Shown: one piece after another, positions 13,107-20,236 of the stretch
Position numbering within the stretch: position 1 is the first letter of the stretch
Layout of the letters: the number at the start of each line of letters is the position of its first letter
Origin: Candidatus Bathyarchaeota archaeon
GTDB lineage: Archaea > Thermoproteota > Bathyarchaeia > TCS64
NCBI GenBank assembly: GCA_030669135.1
Contig: DAOVEE010000008.1
Span: 1-21,912, forward strand
Direction of reading: 5' to 3'
DNA: 21,912 nucleotides
The notes under the pieces: model-generated
Told to the model about the DNA's origin: nothing
Databases searched by the model: none
The model's input: the letters and a program-made list of their open reading frames with translations, nothing else
Position numbers and translations under genes: made by a program

Positions 13107-13445
13107 ATGAAGATAGCTGTACCCTCCAAGGGAGAGAAAGGGCTGAGAGACAGAGTAGCCGACACATTCTCGCGGGCGCCAGCCTTCACCATCGTAACCA
13201 TCCAAGACGACAAGATACATGACGTCAAGGTAGTCAAGAACAAGGCGGCCGAGATGAGCCAAGGAGCAGGCCCAATGGCCGCGAGGATGCTGAATGATAA
13301 TGGTGTAAACGTATTATTATCGAGTGACATAGGTCCAGGCGCCACTAACATTCTTGAGACCATCGGCATTGCAATAGGCAGCGCCTCTCAGGACGAAAAA
13401 GTAAAAGAAACCGTAGATAGATACTTGGCTCAGCTAGAGGTCTAG
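13107..13445 (+). CDS. NifX/orange-protein-family metal-cluster-binding protein (copy 1)
   Basis: This belongs to the dinitrogenase iron-molybdenum cofactor biosynthesis family (NifX, NifB C-domain, ORP). The fold is visible: KIAVPSKGEKGLRDRVADTFSRAPAFTIV, then KVVKNKAAEMSQGAGPMAARML, then GVNVLLSSDIGPGATNILE. Family members hold Fe-Mo or Mo-Cu clusters. No nif structural genes are near, so a nitrogenase role is not indicated. It probably shares the DUF5320 transcript. Its last 12 nt overlap the end of the convergent MinD-like gene. Confidence 0.85.
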   Translation: MKIAVPSKGEKGLRDRVADTFSRAPAFTIVTIQDDKIHDVKVVKNKAAEMSQGAGPMAARMLNDNGVNVLLSSDIGPGATNILETIGIAIGSASQDEKVKETVDRYLAQLEV

Positions 13446-14297
13446 GAACGAGCTGAACTCTATCCAAGCCTCCTTAAGGGCTAGCGAAGCCGGCGAGTCT
13501 GGGCTGTAGACGACAACAGGTTCGGCCTGAACCATGGCCTTTGTGACGTTCTCGTCGAAAGGGATCATCCCCAGTATGGGTATCTCGTTCTCCTCGCAGA
13601 AGACCCTTATGGACGCCGTGTTATTGCTGTTCAGGTCATACTTGTTTACGATGACGCTGGGTATAATCTCAAAGTGCTCCAGAAGCTGAAGCAAGCGCTT
13701 CAAGTCATGTATCCCGCTTAAGGTGGGTTCTACCACCGCGACCGCTGCGTCGACGTTGCTGAGGCTGGCTATGACTGGGCACCCGATACCGGGTGGACCG
13801 TCCACTAGTATGAGCTCTCTGCCCGCCTCCTCCGCCAGCTTCACGGCGTTCTGACGGACAAGAGACACGAGTTTGCCACTGTTTTCCATGCCGGGGATCA
13901 GCCTGGCGTGGCTCATTGGGCCATATTTTGTCTCACTGAGGTAAGCGTGCCCGCACACCCGATCGTTGAAGTTGATAGCCTCCACGGGGCAGTTGACGAC
14001 GCAGACCTTGCATCCCTCGCAGTGGATGGGATCCACCTCGTAGTCGTGGATTGCGTTGAACCTGCATAGCTTTTCGCAGAGGCCACATTTTATGCACTTC
14101 TCTGGGTCGATCTCGGCGAGGTTCAGGCCCTTGAAAGCCATTGTCTCCTTGACATCTGGGTTGAGGATTAGGTGTAGGTTGCTGGCGTCTACGTCGCAGT
14201 CAGCTAGGATCGGCTGGTCCGCTAGGGCTGCAAAGCTACCTGCGACACTTGTCTTCCCTGTCCCGCCTTTACCGCTCAGTATTGTTACCTGCTTCAT
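13434..14297 (-). CDS. MinD-type ATPase with inserted 2[4Fe-4S] ferredoxin domain (copy 2)
   Basis: This is a P-loop ATPase of the MinD/ParA superfamily. It has a deviant Walker A SGKGGTGKTS near the N-terminus, DCDVDASN after it, and a switch VDGPPGIGCP. Residues about 60-115 are a bacterial-type ferredoxin insert with two cluster motifs, CIKCGLCEKLC and CEGCKVCVVNC. In Desulfovibrio such ATPases belong to the orange-protein complex; elsewhere they accompany NifX-like proteins, so ATP-driven loading or release of a metal cluster is a reasonable inference. It is the last gene of the minus-strand operon and overlaps the paralogue upstream by 4 nt (ATGA). Confidence 0.9.
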   Translation of the reverse strand: MKQVTILSGKGGTGKTSVAGSFAALADQPILADCDVDASNLHLILNPDVKETMAFKGLNLAEIDPEKCIKCGLCEKLCRFNAIHDYEVDPIHCEGCKVCVVNCPVEAINFNDRVCGHAYLSETKYGPMSHARLIPGMENSGKLVSLVRQNAVKLAEEAGRELILVDGPPGIGCPVIASLSNVDAAVAVVEPTLSGIHDLKRLLQLLEHFEIIPSVIVNKYDLNSNNTASIRVFCEENEIPILGMIPFDENVTKAMVQAEPVVVYSPDSPASLALKEAWIEFSSFLDL

Positions 14298-15127
14298 TTG
14301 ACCATCGTCTCCACGGTCGCCAGTAGTTCAGTGAACCTTGCGCGCCACTCTGTCATCTCGGCTGTGAAGGGTACCCCCCTACTGTACAGTTCAGCTATCC
14401 TCCGGTCGTAAGGTATCTCCATGAGGATCGTGATTCCCTTGCGCTCACAGAACTCGTATACTCCCCTATCGCCGATTCCGGCAAAGTTCACCACAACGCC
14501 CATGGGAACGGTGAGCAGCTCCACAACCTCGGTAGCGACCTCCAAGTCGTGCAGCCCGAACGGGGTTGGCTCTGTGACCATTAGGCAGAAGTCTGTCCCG
14601 TGTACGGTCTCCACGAGCGGGCACGCCGATCCGGGCGCAGCGTCCAATATGACAAGTCCTTCGTCAACAGCCTGCTCCTTGACGGCGGCTATCACTGGGA
14701 CCGCCAGGGCTTCCCCCACGTTAAGCTCGCCGTATACGAGGCTCATGCCGCTGGACTCGGAGACTGTTATCGTCCCTATCTGCCTGGGCTCCTCGGTTAT
14801 GGCTCCCTCCGGGCAGACGAGCTTGCATCCGCCGCAGCTATGGCAGAGCTCGTTGAATACCATCGCGGTCTCGCCGGCTACGAACAGAGCGTTGTACTGG
14901 CAGAACTCTGCGCATTTACGACAATAAGTGCATTTTTTCTCATCGATAATGGGGACAAGTAGCTCCACTGGCTGTTGCCTCTTGTGCCCGGGTTTAAGGA
15001 ATATATGGGCGTTGGGCTCCTCAACATCGCAGTCTATATACTGCTCCGCCTCGACGCTGAGCGCTAAGTTGACGGCTACGCTGGTCTTACCTGTACCGCC
15101 CTTGCCGCTGGCTACAACTATCTTCAT
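14294..15127 (-). CDS. MinD-type ATPase with inserted 2[4Fe-4S] ferredoxin domain (copy 1)
   Basis: This is a paralogue of the next gene with the same layout: Walker A ASGKGGTGKTS, DCDVEEPN, a ferredoxin insert with CTYCRKCAEFC and CHSCGGCKLVC, and the switch LDAAPGSACP, where the second gene has VDGPPGIGCP. The two differ clearly in sequence, so they probably form a heterodimer, as is proposed for the paired ATPases of ORP clusters. ATG 15127 lies 5 nt after the stop of the NifX-like gene upstream. Confidence 0.9.
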   Translation of the reverse strand: MKIVVASGKGGTGKTSVAVNLALSVEAEQYIDCDVEEPNAHIFLKPGHKRQQPVELLVPIIDEKKCTYCRKCAEFCQYNALFVAGETAMVFNELCHSCGGCKLVCPEGAITEEPRQIGTITVSESSGMSLVYGELNVGEALAVPVIAAVKEQAVDEGLVILDAAPGSACPLVETVHGTDFCLMVTEPTPFGLHDLEVATEVVELLTVPMGVVVNFAGIGDRGVYEFCERKGITILMEIPYDRRIAELYSRGVPFTAEMTEWRARFTELLATVETMVK

Positions 15128-15132
15128 AAAAG

Positions 15133-15495
15133 TCAGTGCCCGAGGTTGTGTAGGCAGCCTTGGGTAAGCTCCTGCAACTCGCCGCGGATGAATGCTTCTA
15201 CATTCTCCACGCTGCTGGGACTTTTTCCCTGTAGCACGGCTATGTTAAATTCCTGGAACATCTGGATTGCCTTCATGCCCATCCCAGCGGAGATCACAAC
15301 CTCGCCTCCTAGGCTCCTGATCCTTTCAGGCGGGCTGCCTATGCCCCCGAAATGGTCACTGTCATTGGGTACAACGCCGCTTTCCTTAACCTCACCGGAC
15401 TCGATGACGTACCACGCGTAGTAAGGTACACGCCCGAAGTGGGCTGAAAGAGTAGCGCCGGATTCGTCGGCTGTCGGGATAAATAACTTTACCAT
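15133..15495 (-). CDS. NifX/orange-protein-family protein (copy 2)
   Basis: This is a 120-residue member of the NifX/ORP family: LFIPTADESGATLSAHFGRVPYYAWYV, then HFGGIGSPPERIRSLGGEVVISAGMGMKAIQMFQEFNI. The C-terminal GCLHNLGH adds one Cys and two His that could bind metal; the single Cys of the protein lies there. GGAG nine nt upstream supports ATG 15495. It is 12 nt from the next NifX-like gene and 5 nt before the first MinD-like ATPase, as expected for a shared complex. Confidence 0.86.
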   Translation of the reverse strand: MVKLFIPTADESGATLSAHFGRVPYYAWYVIESGEVKESGVVPNDSDHFGGIGSPPERIRSLGGEVVISAGMGMKAIQMFQEFNIAVLQGKSPSSVENVEAFIRGELQELTQGCLHNLGH

Positions 15496-15507
15496 CTTTC
15501 TAGACTC

Positions 15508-15918
15508 CTATGGTCGGCGTCTGCCTTGACCTCTGCCTCCACCCATTGCTCGGCCGCCTTGGCCGAAGTGTCCGCCCACCGTCGGGGAGGACGCCGATCT
15601 CAGTTCTCCCCGTTTATACGCCTCTACGGCCTGGCCTACCGTGCCGAAGGCCCCTGTGTATATCTGGACCCCTCCCTGGCTTAAAGCCATGTGGGCGTTA
15701 GGGCCGACTTGGCCCGTTAGGACGGCTTTAACCCCCAGCTGGGCCACGCTCTGGGCAGCGCCTATCCCGGCGCCGTGGGCTGCCCCTATGCTAGAGTTGG
15801 GTACTGCCTGATACTTCATCGTTTCCGTGTCCACTATGAGGAAGACGCTGCAGCGCCCGAACCTAGGGTCCACGGCGCTTTCGAGGCTTCCTCCGGTGGA
15901 AGATACCGCTACTTTCAT
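15508..15918 (-). CDS. NifX/orange-protein-family protein (copy 3) with Gly/Arg tail
   Basis: This is a third NifX/ORP-type protein: KVAVSSTGGSLESAVDPRFGRCSVFLIVD, then NSSIGAAHGAGIGAAQSVAQLGVKAVLTGQVGPNA, then AVEAYKRGEL. The DPRFGRC and the GAGIGAAQ/GQVGPNA blocks are the best conserved in the family. After about residue 112 the fold gives way to a flexible GGHFGQGGRAMGGGRGQG tail. ATG overlaps the Mrp stop by 4 nt. It may be the closest of the three to the small NifX-like proteins that travel with Mrp. Confidence 0.9.
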   Translation of the reverse strand: MKVAVSSTGGSLESAVDPRFGRCSVFLIVDTETMKYQAVPNSSIGAAHGAGIGAAQSVAQLGVKAVLTGQVGPNAHMALSQGGVQIYTGAFGTVGQAVEAYKRGELRSASSPTVGGHFGQGGRAMGGGRGQGRRRP

Positions 15919-16772
15919 TCATGTTTCACCTTTTTCTCTATCTTTTCGATTATTTTTATGAACGACTTGGCTGCGGGGGAGTCGGAGTGCCTGAGTATGA
16001 ACGGGGTCCCCTCGTCGCTGTCCATCGATATCCTGGGGTCGATGGGTATGCTTCCGAGGAGTTCGACGGCCATTTCCTTCGCGACCCTCGCTCCGCCCCC
16101 CTCGCTGAACACCTCGATGGTCTCGCCGCAGTGGGGGCACACCAGCCCCGCCATGTTCTCTATTATGCCGAACACGGGGACATCCATCTTGCGGGCGAAG
16201 GTGACGGCCTTCTTGACGACGGCCTGACTCACCTCGCTGGGGATGGTGACTATGATGACTCCATCCATCTCCGGCAGGAGCTGCAGTATGCTGAGGCTCT
16301 CGTCCCCAGTGCCTGGCGGCAGGTCCACGAGGAGGAAGTCCAGAGGCCCCCACGCGACCTCGCCGAGAAACTGGCGTATGGCGCCCATCTTCAGTGGTCC
16401 CCGCCAGATGACGGGAGAATCGTCTGTGGGTAACAGGAAGTCCATGGAGACCACGTCGACTCCCTCGGGCCCCTTAACAGGGGCTATACCCATGGGGCCT
16501 ACGTCGAGCCTCTTACCTTTCAGGCCCATCATCTTCGGGACGCAGGGGCCGGTGAGGTCCGCGTCCAGTATGGCGACCCGTCTCTCTTTGCTGTTGACCG
16601 CCAGCCCCATGGCTAGGTTGACTGTTACGAGGCTCTTCCCCACGCCTCCCTTGCCGCTGATGACCGCGATCTTGTGCTTGACCCTGCTCATGCGCTTCTT
16701 GATCAATTCCATCTGCTGGTTCTTCTGCTCCCCCGGGTTAGGGACGCCGTCTCTGTCTGCCAAGTCTAACAT
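15915..16772 (-). CDS. mrp: Mrp/NBP35-type iron-sulfur cluster carrier ATPase
   Basis: This is a scaffold and carrier of [4Fe-4S] clusters for transfer to apo-proteins in the cytosol. It shows the Mrp marks: deviant Walker A SGKGGVGKS, ADLTGPCVPKMMGL, switch VDLPPGTGDE, and the cluster-binding CxxC (CPHC) in NMAGLVCPHCGETIEVFSEGGG. The 285 aa are normal for archaeal Mrp. About 35 residues precede the P-loop, rich in K, R and Q, without the four-Cys motif of eukaryotic Nbp35. It is the first gene of the five-gene operon and probably supplies clusters to the NifX-like and ferredoxin-ATPase partners. ATG 16772 has no clear Shine-Dalgarno; a start at an internal Met before KKRMSRVKHK cannot be excluded. 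Confidence 0.93.
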   Translation of the reverse strand: MLDLADRDGVPNPGEQKNQQMELIKKRMSRVKHKIAVISGKGGVGKSLVTVNLAMGLAVNSKERRVAILDADLTGPCVPKMMGLKGKRLDVGPMGIAPVKGPEGVDVVSMDFLLPTDDSPVIWRGPLKMGAIRQFLGEVAWGPLDFLLVDLPPGTGDESLSILQLLPEMDGVIIVTIPSEVSQAVVKKAVTFARKMDVPVFGIIENMAGLVCPHCGETIEVFSEGGGARVAKEMAVELLGSIPIDPRISMDSDEGTPFILRHSDSPAAKSFIKIIEKIEKKVKHE

Positions 16773-16783
16773 CTCTATCTAAT

Positions 16784-16828
16784 CTAGGTTAAATCCTAGT
16801 ATCAGTGTAATTGTACCTGATAAAAGTA
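16784..16828 (-). promoter_or_regulatory. Promoter and inverted repeat of the mrp operon
   Basis: A TATA-like ACTTTTATC on the minus strand (about 16820-16828) would start transcription near 16798. The perfect inverted repeat CTAGGTTAAATCCTAG (16784-16799, five-base arms) covers that start, which suits an operator. Confidence 0.45.
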
Positions 16829-16951
16829 TCCTTACACGGTCTTACGGACACGACATAAGTGACCGCGGTTTAACTGATAACCTTATCTTCTCCCCTGAGG
16901 CGGATCATAACATTTTAGACGGATTGCGTCACCAATTTGAAGGAGAAACAG

Positions 16952-17494
16952 ATGCACCCCAAGGATGGCCTAACCAAACTCGTCGGTCGCCTGAAGAGGG
17001 CCCCAGACGAGCGCGCAGACGCAGCTGTAGCTATTCTCATAAGGCCGAGCCCGGACGACCTGGAGGTGCTTCTAGTAAAGAGAACCGAAGTGGAGGGAGA
17101 CCCCTGGAGCGGGGACATGGCGTTTCCCGGAGGGAAAAGGTGTTCTCAGGACAGAAGCCTCGTGGACACTGCAGTGAGGGAGGTCATGGAGGAGACGGGT
17201 ATCGACCTCAAGGCCCTGGAACCCCTAGGATACTTAGAGTCACTCTTCTCCTGGGTGAGGAACACCTTCTCGGTTCAGCCTGTCCTCTACCTCTTCGAGG
17301 ATAATCCTACCATCAGTTTGAACTACGAGCTCACCAAGTACACGTGGACCCCCATGAAGGAGCTGGAGAAGACACGGTCTCAGGCTGTGGTGAAAGGCTG
17401 GGACAGCCCAGTGTTCAGGGTAGGGGAAGACGTCGTCTGGGGGCTGACCTATAGGATGCTTGAGAGACTCATGGAGATGCTGTGGGAGGACTAG
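16952..17494 (+). CDS. Nudix hydrolase, CoA-pyrophosphatase-like
   Basis: This probably splits coenzyme A (or its acyl forms) to 3',5'-ADP and phosphopantetheine, or another nucleoside diphosphate derivative. The Nudix box runs GGKRCSQDRSLVDTAVREVMEETGI, with the REVMEETG catalytic core that binds Mg. Before it, LLVKRTEVEGDPWSGDMAFPGG matches the CoA-specific signature of the NUDT7/YeaB group. The frame is open from TTG 16937, but GGAG six nt before ATG 16952 marks the start, giving 180 aa. The stop lies in a CTAG that also encodes the stop of the convergent sucD. Substrate preference is inferred from the signature. Confidence 0.8.
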   Translation: MHPKDGLTKLVGRLKRAPDERADAAVAILIRPSPDDLEVLLVKRTEVEGDPWSGDMAFPGGKRCSQDRSLVDTAVREVMEETGIDLKALEPLGYLESLFSWVRNTFSVQPVLYLFEDNPTISLNYELTKYTWTPMKELEKTRSQAVVKGWDSPVFRVGEDVVWGLTYRMLERLMEMLWED

Positions 17495-18360
17495 AGGAGT
17501 TCCTTCAGGGACTCCGCGACCTGCCTCGGAAACTCGCCCACGGCTACCCCGGCGTCTCTTAGGGCGTTCATCTTGCTCTCAGCGGTCCCCATGCTTCCCT
17601 GGATGATGGCGCCGGCGTGGCCCATCCTTTTACCGGGCACAGCGGCTCTGCCTGCGACGTATGCGGCCACCGGCTTGGTGAAGCCGCCGTCCCCGATGAA
17701 CGCGGCGGCCCGCTCCTCCGCGTCTCCCCCGATCTCTCCTATCAGGGCGACGGCCTCGGTCTCGGGGTCCTCCTCGAACCAACGGAGCACGTCTACGTAG
17801 TCGAGGCCCACGACGGGGTCCCCGCCCAGGCCCACGCATGTGCTCTGCCCGAGGCCCACGCGGGTGATGTGGGCGGCGACCTCGTAGAACAGGGTGCCGC
17901 TGCGGCTGATGACCCCCACCTCGCCCTTCTTGAAGACCTGGGCCGGCATTATGCCCATCTTACACTCCCCGGCCTTGATGAGCCCGGGCGTGTTGGGCCC
18001 CACGATTGTGGTGCCGCTCAGCCTGGCCCTGGCCATGAGTTCGATGCTGTCCCTGACGGGCATGCCCTCGGTGATGATCACCACGGGGTCGAGGCCCGCC
18101 TCCACGCTCTCGAGCGCCGCGTCCAGCGCGTAGGGCGCCGGCACGAATATTATGCTGGCGTCGACGCCGTGGCTCTCCTCCGCCTCTACCACTGTGTCGT
18201 AGACAGGGAGCCCCTCGATGGTCTGCCCGCCTCGGCCGGGCACCGTCCCCGCCACGACCTTGGTGCCGTACTCCCTCATGAGATGCGTGTGGAAGGCTCC
18301 CTGGCTGCCCGTTATGCCCTGGACCAGAACCCTGGTGTCCTTGTCTATGAACCGCGTCAC
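17491..18360 (-). CDS. sucD: Succinyl-CoA synthetase alpha subunit
   Basis: With SucC it makes succinyl-CoA from succinate, CoA and a nucleoside triphosphate, or runs in reverse with ATP formation, in the citric acid cycle or in fermentation. Seen: the CoA-binding Rossmann N-terminus (VQGITGSQGAFHT, then PGRGGQT), IVGPNTPGL, GVISRSGTL, GLGGDPVVG, and the phosphorylated His in GKRMGHAGAI. The 289 aa are typical. Start is GTG, directly after the sucC stop, with a GGAGG-like site in the end of sucC. Confidence 0.96.
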   Translation of the reverse strand: MTRFIDKDTRVLVQGITGSQGAFHTHLMREYGTKVVAGTVPGRGGQTIEGLPVYDTVVEAEESHGVDASIIFVPAPYALDAALESVEAGLDPVVIITEGMPVRDSIELMARARLSGTTIVGPNTPGLIKAGECKMGIMPAQVFKKGEVGVISRSGTLFYEVAAHITRVGLGQSTCVGLGGDPVVGLDYVDVLRWFEEDPETEAVALIGEIGGDAEERAAAFIGDGGFTKPVAAYVAGRAAVPGKRMGHAGAIIQGSMGTAESKMNALRDAGVAVGEFPRQVAESLKELL

Positions 18361-19503
18361 CTAGCTCGCCTCCGCCAGCTTCACCGCCAGCTCCGCCGCC
18401 TCCTCCATGGAGCCCAGGGTCTCGACCCCCGCCTCCTTCAGTATCTTCCTGCCCTCCTCCTCGTTGGTGCCCATCATGCGGACAACTATGGGCTTCTCGA
18501 CGGCCACCTCTCTCCGCGCCGCCACGACGCCCTCGGCTATGTGGTCGCACCGGGTTATGCCGCCCAGGACGTTCACGAGAAGCGCCCTAGCCCTCTCATC
18601 GCCGAGCACGAACTTGGCGGCCTCGCCTATGCGCTCAGGGGTGGCGCCTCCCCCTAGGTCCAGGAAGTTGGCGGCTCTGCCGCCGTGGAGCATCACGGTG
18701 TCCAGCGTAGCCATGGTGAGGCCGGCGCCGTTCCCGATGATGCCTATGTTGCCGTCGAGCTCCACGTAGGTCAAGCCCTTGGACCTTGCCTTCATCTCCC
18801 TCTCCGTGAGCTCACTCTGGTAGCTTTCCAGGAGCCTCTCCTCAAGCTCCCCGTGCCTGAATAAGGCGTTGTTGTCGACGTTGAGCCTGGCGTCAGCCGC
18901 CGTGAACCCGTCCTCCACCTCCGCCAGCGGGTTTATCTCGGTGAGCTCGGCGTCCATCTCCAACGCCAGCTCGTAGAGGCTCTCGACGAAGGCCGCGAAC
19001 TGAAGCATCTTCCTGCCTCCGTACCCGAGCCTCTTCGCGACGAGGTTGCCGTGGTAGCCCCTCAGCCCATGCACCGGATCCACCAGGTGCCGCACGATCC
19101 TTTCCGGGGTTTTGGCGGCGACCTCCTCGATGTCCATGCCTCCCTCGCTGGAAGCCAGTACCACATACGCCTTGTTGCGGCGGTCCACCGTGACACCTAG
19201 GTAGATCTCGTTGACTATGCTCAGCTTCTCCTCTACGTAGAGCTTCTCCACCGTGAGACCTTTTATCCTCATCCCCAGCAGCGCGTCAGCCACCTCGGCA
19301 GCTTCCTCTGGGGTGTCCGCGAACCTGACTCCCCCGGCCTTGCCTCTGCCGCCGACCGGGAGCTGCGCCTTGATCACGACGGGCTTGCCGAGCTCGGCGG
19401 TGTAGTCGCGGGCTTCCCGGGGCGTGGTGATCATCCTGCCCTGGGGTGTCGGTATCCCGTGTCTTCTGAAGTGTTCCTTCGCCTCGTACTCTAGCAGCTT
19501 CAA
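18361..19503 (-). CDS. sucC: Succinyl-CoA synthetase beta subunit (ADP- or GDP-forming)
   Basis: This is the ATP-grasp subunit that binds nucleotide and succinate. Seen: KLLEYEAKEHFRRHGIP at the start, the nucleotide site VVIKAQLPVGGRGKAGG, EINPLAE, the succinate site NGAGLTMATLDTV, and FLDLGGGAT followed by NVLGGITRCD. Its 380 aa are of usual length. The start is TTG 19503 with AGAGG nine nt upstream; an overlapping ATG frame is out of register. Nucleotide preference cannot be read from the sequence by eye. Confidence 0.96.
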   Translation of the reverse strand: MKLLEYEAKEHFRRHGIPTPQGRMITTPREARDYTAELGKPVVIKAQLPVGGRGKAGGVRFADTPEEAAEVADALLGMRIKGLTVEKLYVEEKLSIVNEIYLGVTVDRRNKAYVVLASSEGGMDIEEVAAKTPERIVRHLVDPVHGLRGYHGNLVAKRLGYGGRKMLQFAAFVESLYELALEMDAELTEINPLAEVEDGFTAADARLNVDNNALFRHGELEERLLESYQSELTEREMKARSKGLTYVELDGNIGIIGNGAGLTMATLDTVMLHGGRAANFLDLGGGATPERIGEAAKFVLGDERARALLVNVLGGITRCDHIAEGVVAARREVAVEKPIVVRMMGTNEEEGRKILKEAGVETLGSMEEAAELAVKLAEAS

Positions 19504-19512
19504 TCATGTGCG

Positions 19513-19555
19513 CCTCTATTGATTCAACCAATGTACACGATGCTGGTAAATATTC
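19513..19555 (-). promoter_or_regulatory. Candidate promoter of sucCD
   Basis: GAATATTTA on the minus strand (19555-19547) lies about 48 nt before the TTG start. Transcription would begin near 19525, leaving a leader of about 22 nt that contains the AGAGG ribosome site (19517-19513). Confidence 0.35.
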
Positions 19556-19624
19556 GTTCTGGGAGAAACAAGCTACTCCGCCGTGGCGTAAGGGGGGATA
19601 ATGATATCAATGTCTTAATGGAAG

Positions 19625-20161
19625 TTGTATGATTTGAGGTTCGAGACAAGAGAACTCGCCATCATCGTGGTGTTCAGCGCCTTGGGAGCCGTCCTGAGCG
19701 TACCCGTGGGCTACCTAGGCAACTACCTGAAAACCTTCCCGGCCATCCCGCTGGGCACAGGCCAGATCCTCGCAGGCGTCCACGTCTTCCCCACCGCTCT
19801 AACCATGTTGCTGGTGAGGAGGAGAGGCGCCGCGGCCGCCACGGGGACCGTGAAGGGGCTGGTTGAGGCGGTTCTCTTCAGCTTCCACGGCTTCTCGGTG
19901 ATCATCATGAGCGGCGTCCAAGGGCTGGTCCTCGACGCAGCCGCCATATTCTTCGGATACGACACAAGGACCGGGCTGTGCGTCGCCTGCGGCCTATCGG
20001 CCGCCAGCAACGTAGCTTATCTCCAGTTCTTCCTGGGGCTGGGGTTCCCGGTGGAGGTCTTCGCGTTGATGTACATCCTGGCCTTCGCCTCGGGGGCGGT
20101 TTTCGGCGGCTACATGGGGGACACGGTGTACCAAATGGTCCAGAAAAGAATAGACTTCTAG
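19625..20161 (+). CDS. ECF-type transporter S component, YkoE-like
   Basis: This is a 178-residue integral membrane protein with five to six helices (for example ELAIIVVFSALGAVLSVPVGYL, then VHVFPTALTMLLVRR, LVEAVLFSFHGFSVIIMSGVQGLVLDAAAIFF and EVFALMYILAFASGAVFGGYMG). The VEAVLFS-HGF-GVQGLVLDAA block resembles YkoE and related substrate-binding S components that take up vitamin precursors together with an EcfAAT energy module. No EcfA or EcfT gene is in the window, so the module would be shared. The start TTG 19625 has only a GGAAG nearby and is uncertain. The substrate is unknown; a hydroxymethylpyrimidine- or thiamine-like compound is a guess from the YkoE likeness. Confidence 0.65.
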   Translation: MYDLRFETRELAIIVVFSALGAVLSVPVGYLGNYLKTFPAIPLGTGQILAGVHVFPTALTMLLVRRRGAAAATGTVKGLVEAVLFSFHGFSVIIMSGVQGLVLDAAAIFFGYDTRTGLCVACGLSAASNVAYLQFFLGLGFPVEVFALMYILAFASGAVFGGYMGDTVYQMVQKRIDF

Positions 20162-20205
20162 AAAACAATCACGGATCGGCTGATGAGCATAAGGTGACCT
20201 CTCGT

Positions 20206-20212
20206 CTTAAAT
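20206..20212 (+). promoter_or_regulatory. TATA box for a leaderless M20 hydrolase transcript
   Basis: CTTAAAT is centred about 26 nt before 20235, and the hydrolase ATG is at 20237. No Shine-Dalgarno precedes the ATG, so a leaderless transcript fits both facts. Confidence 0.35.
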
Positions 20213-20236
20213 CGCCGTGAAGCCGTTCAATAGACG

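Noticed and set aside
12342..16772. Nitrogen fixation cluster
   Set aside because: NifX-like genes alone do not show it; nifH, nifD, nifK, nifE and nifN are not present.
17617..18657. A 346-codon plus-strand open frame
   Set aside because: It is antisense to sucD and sucC, which are unmistakable.
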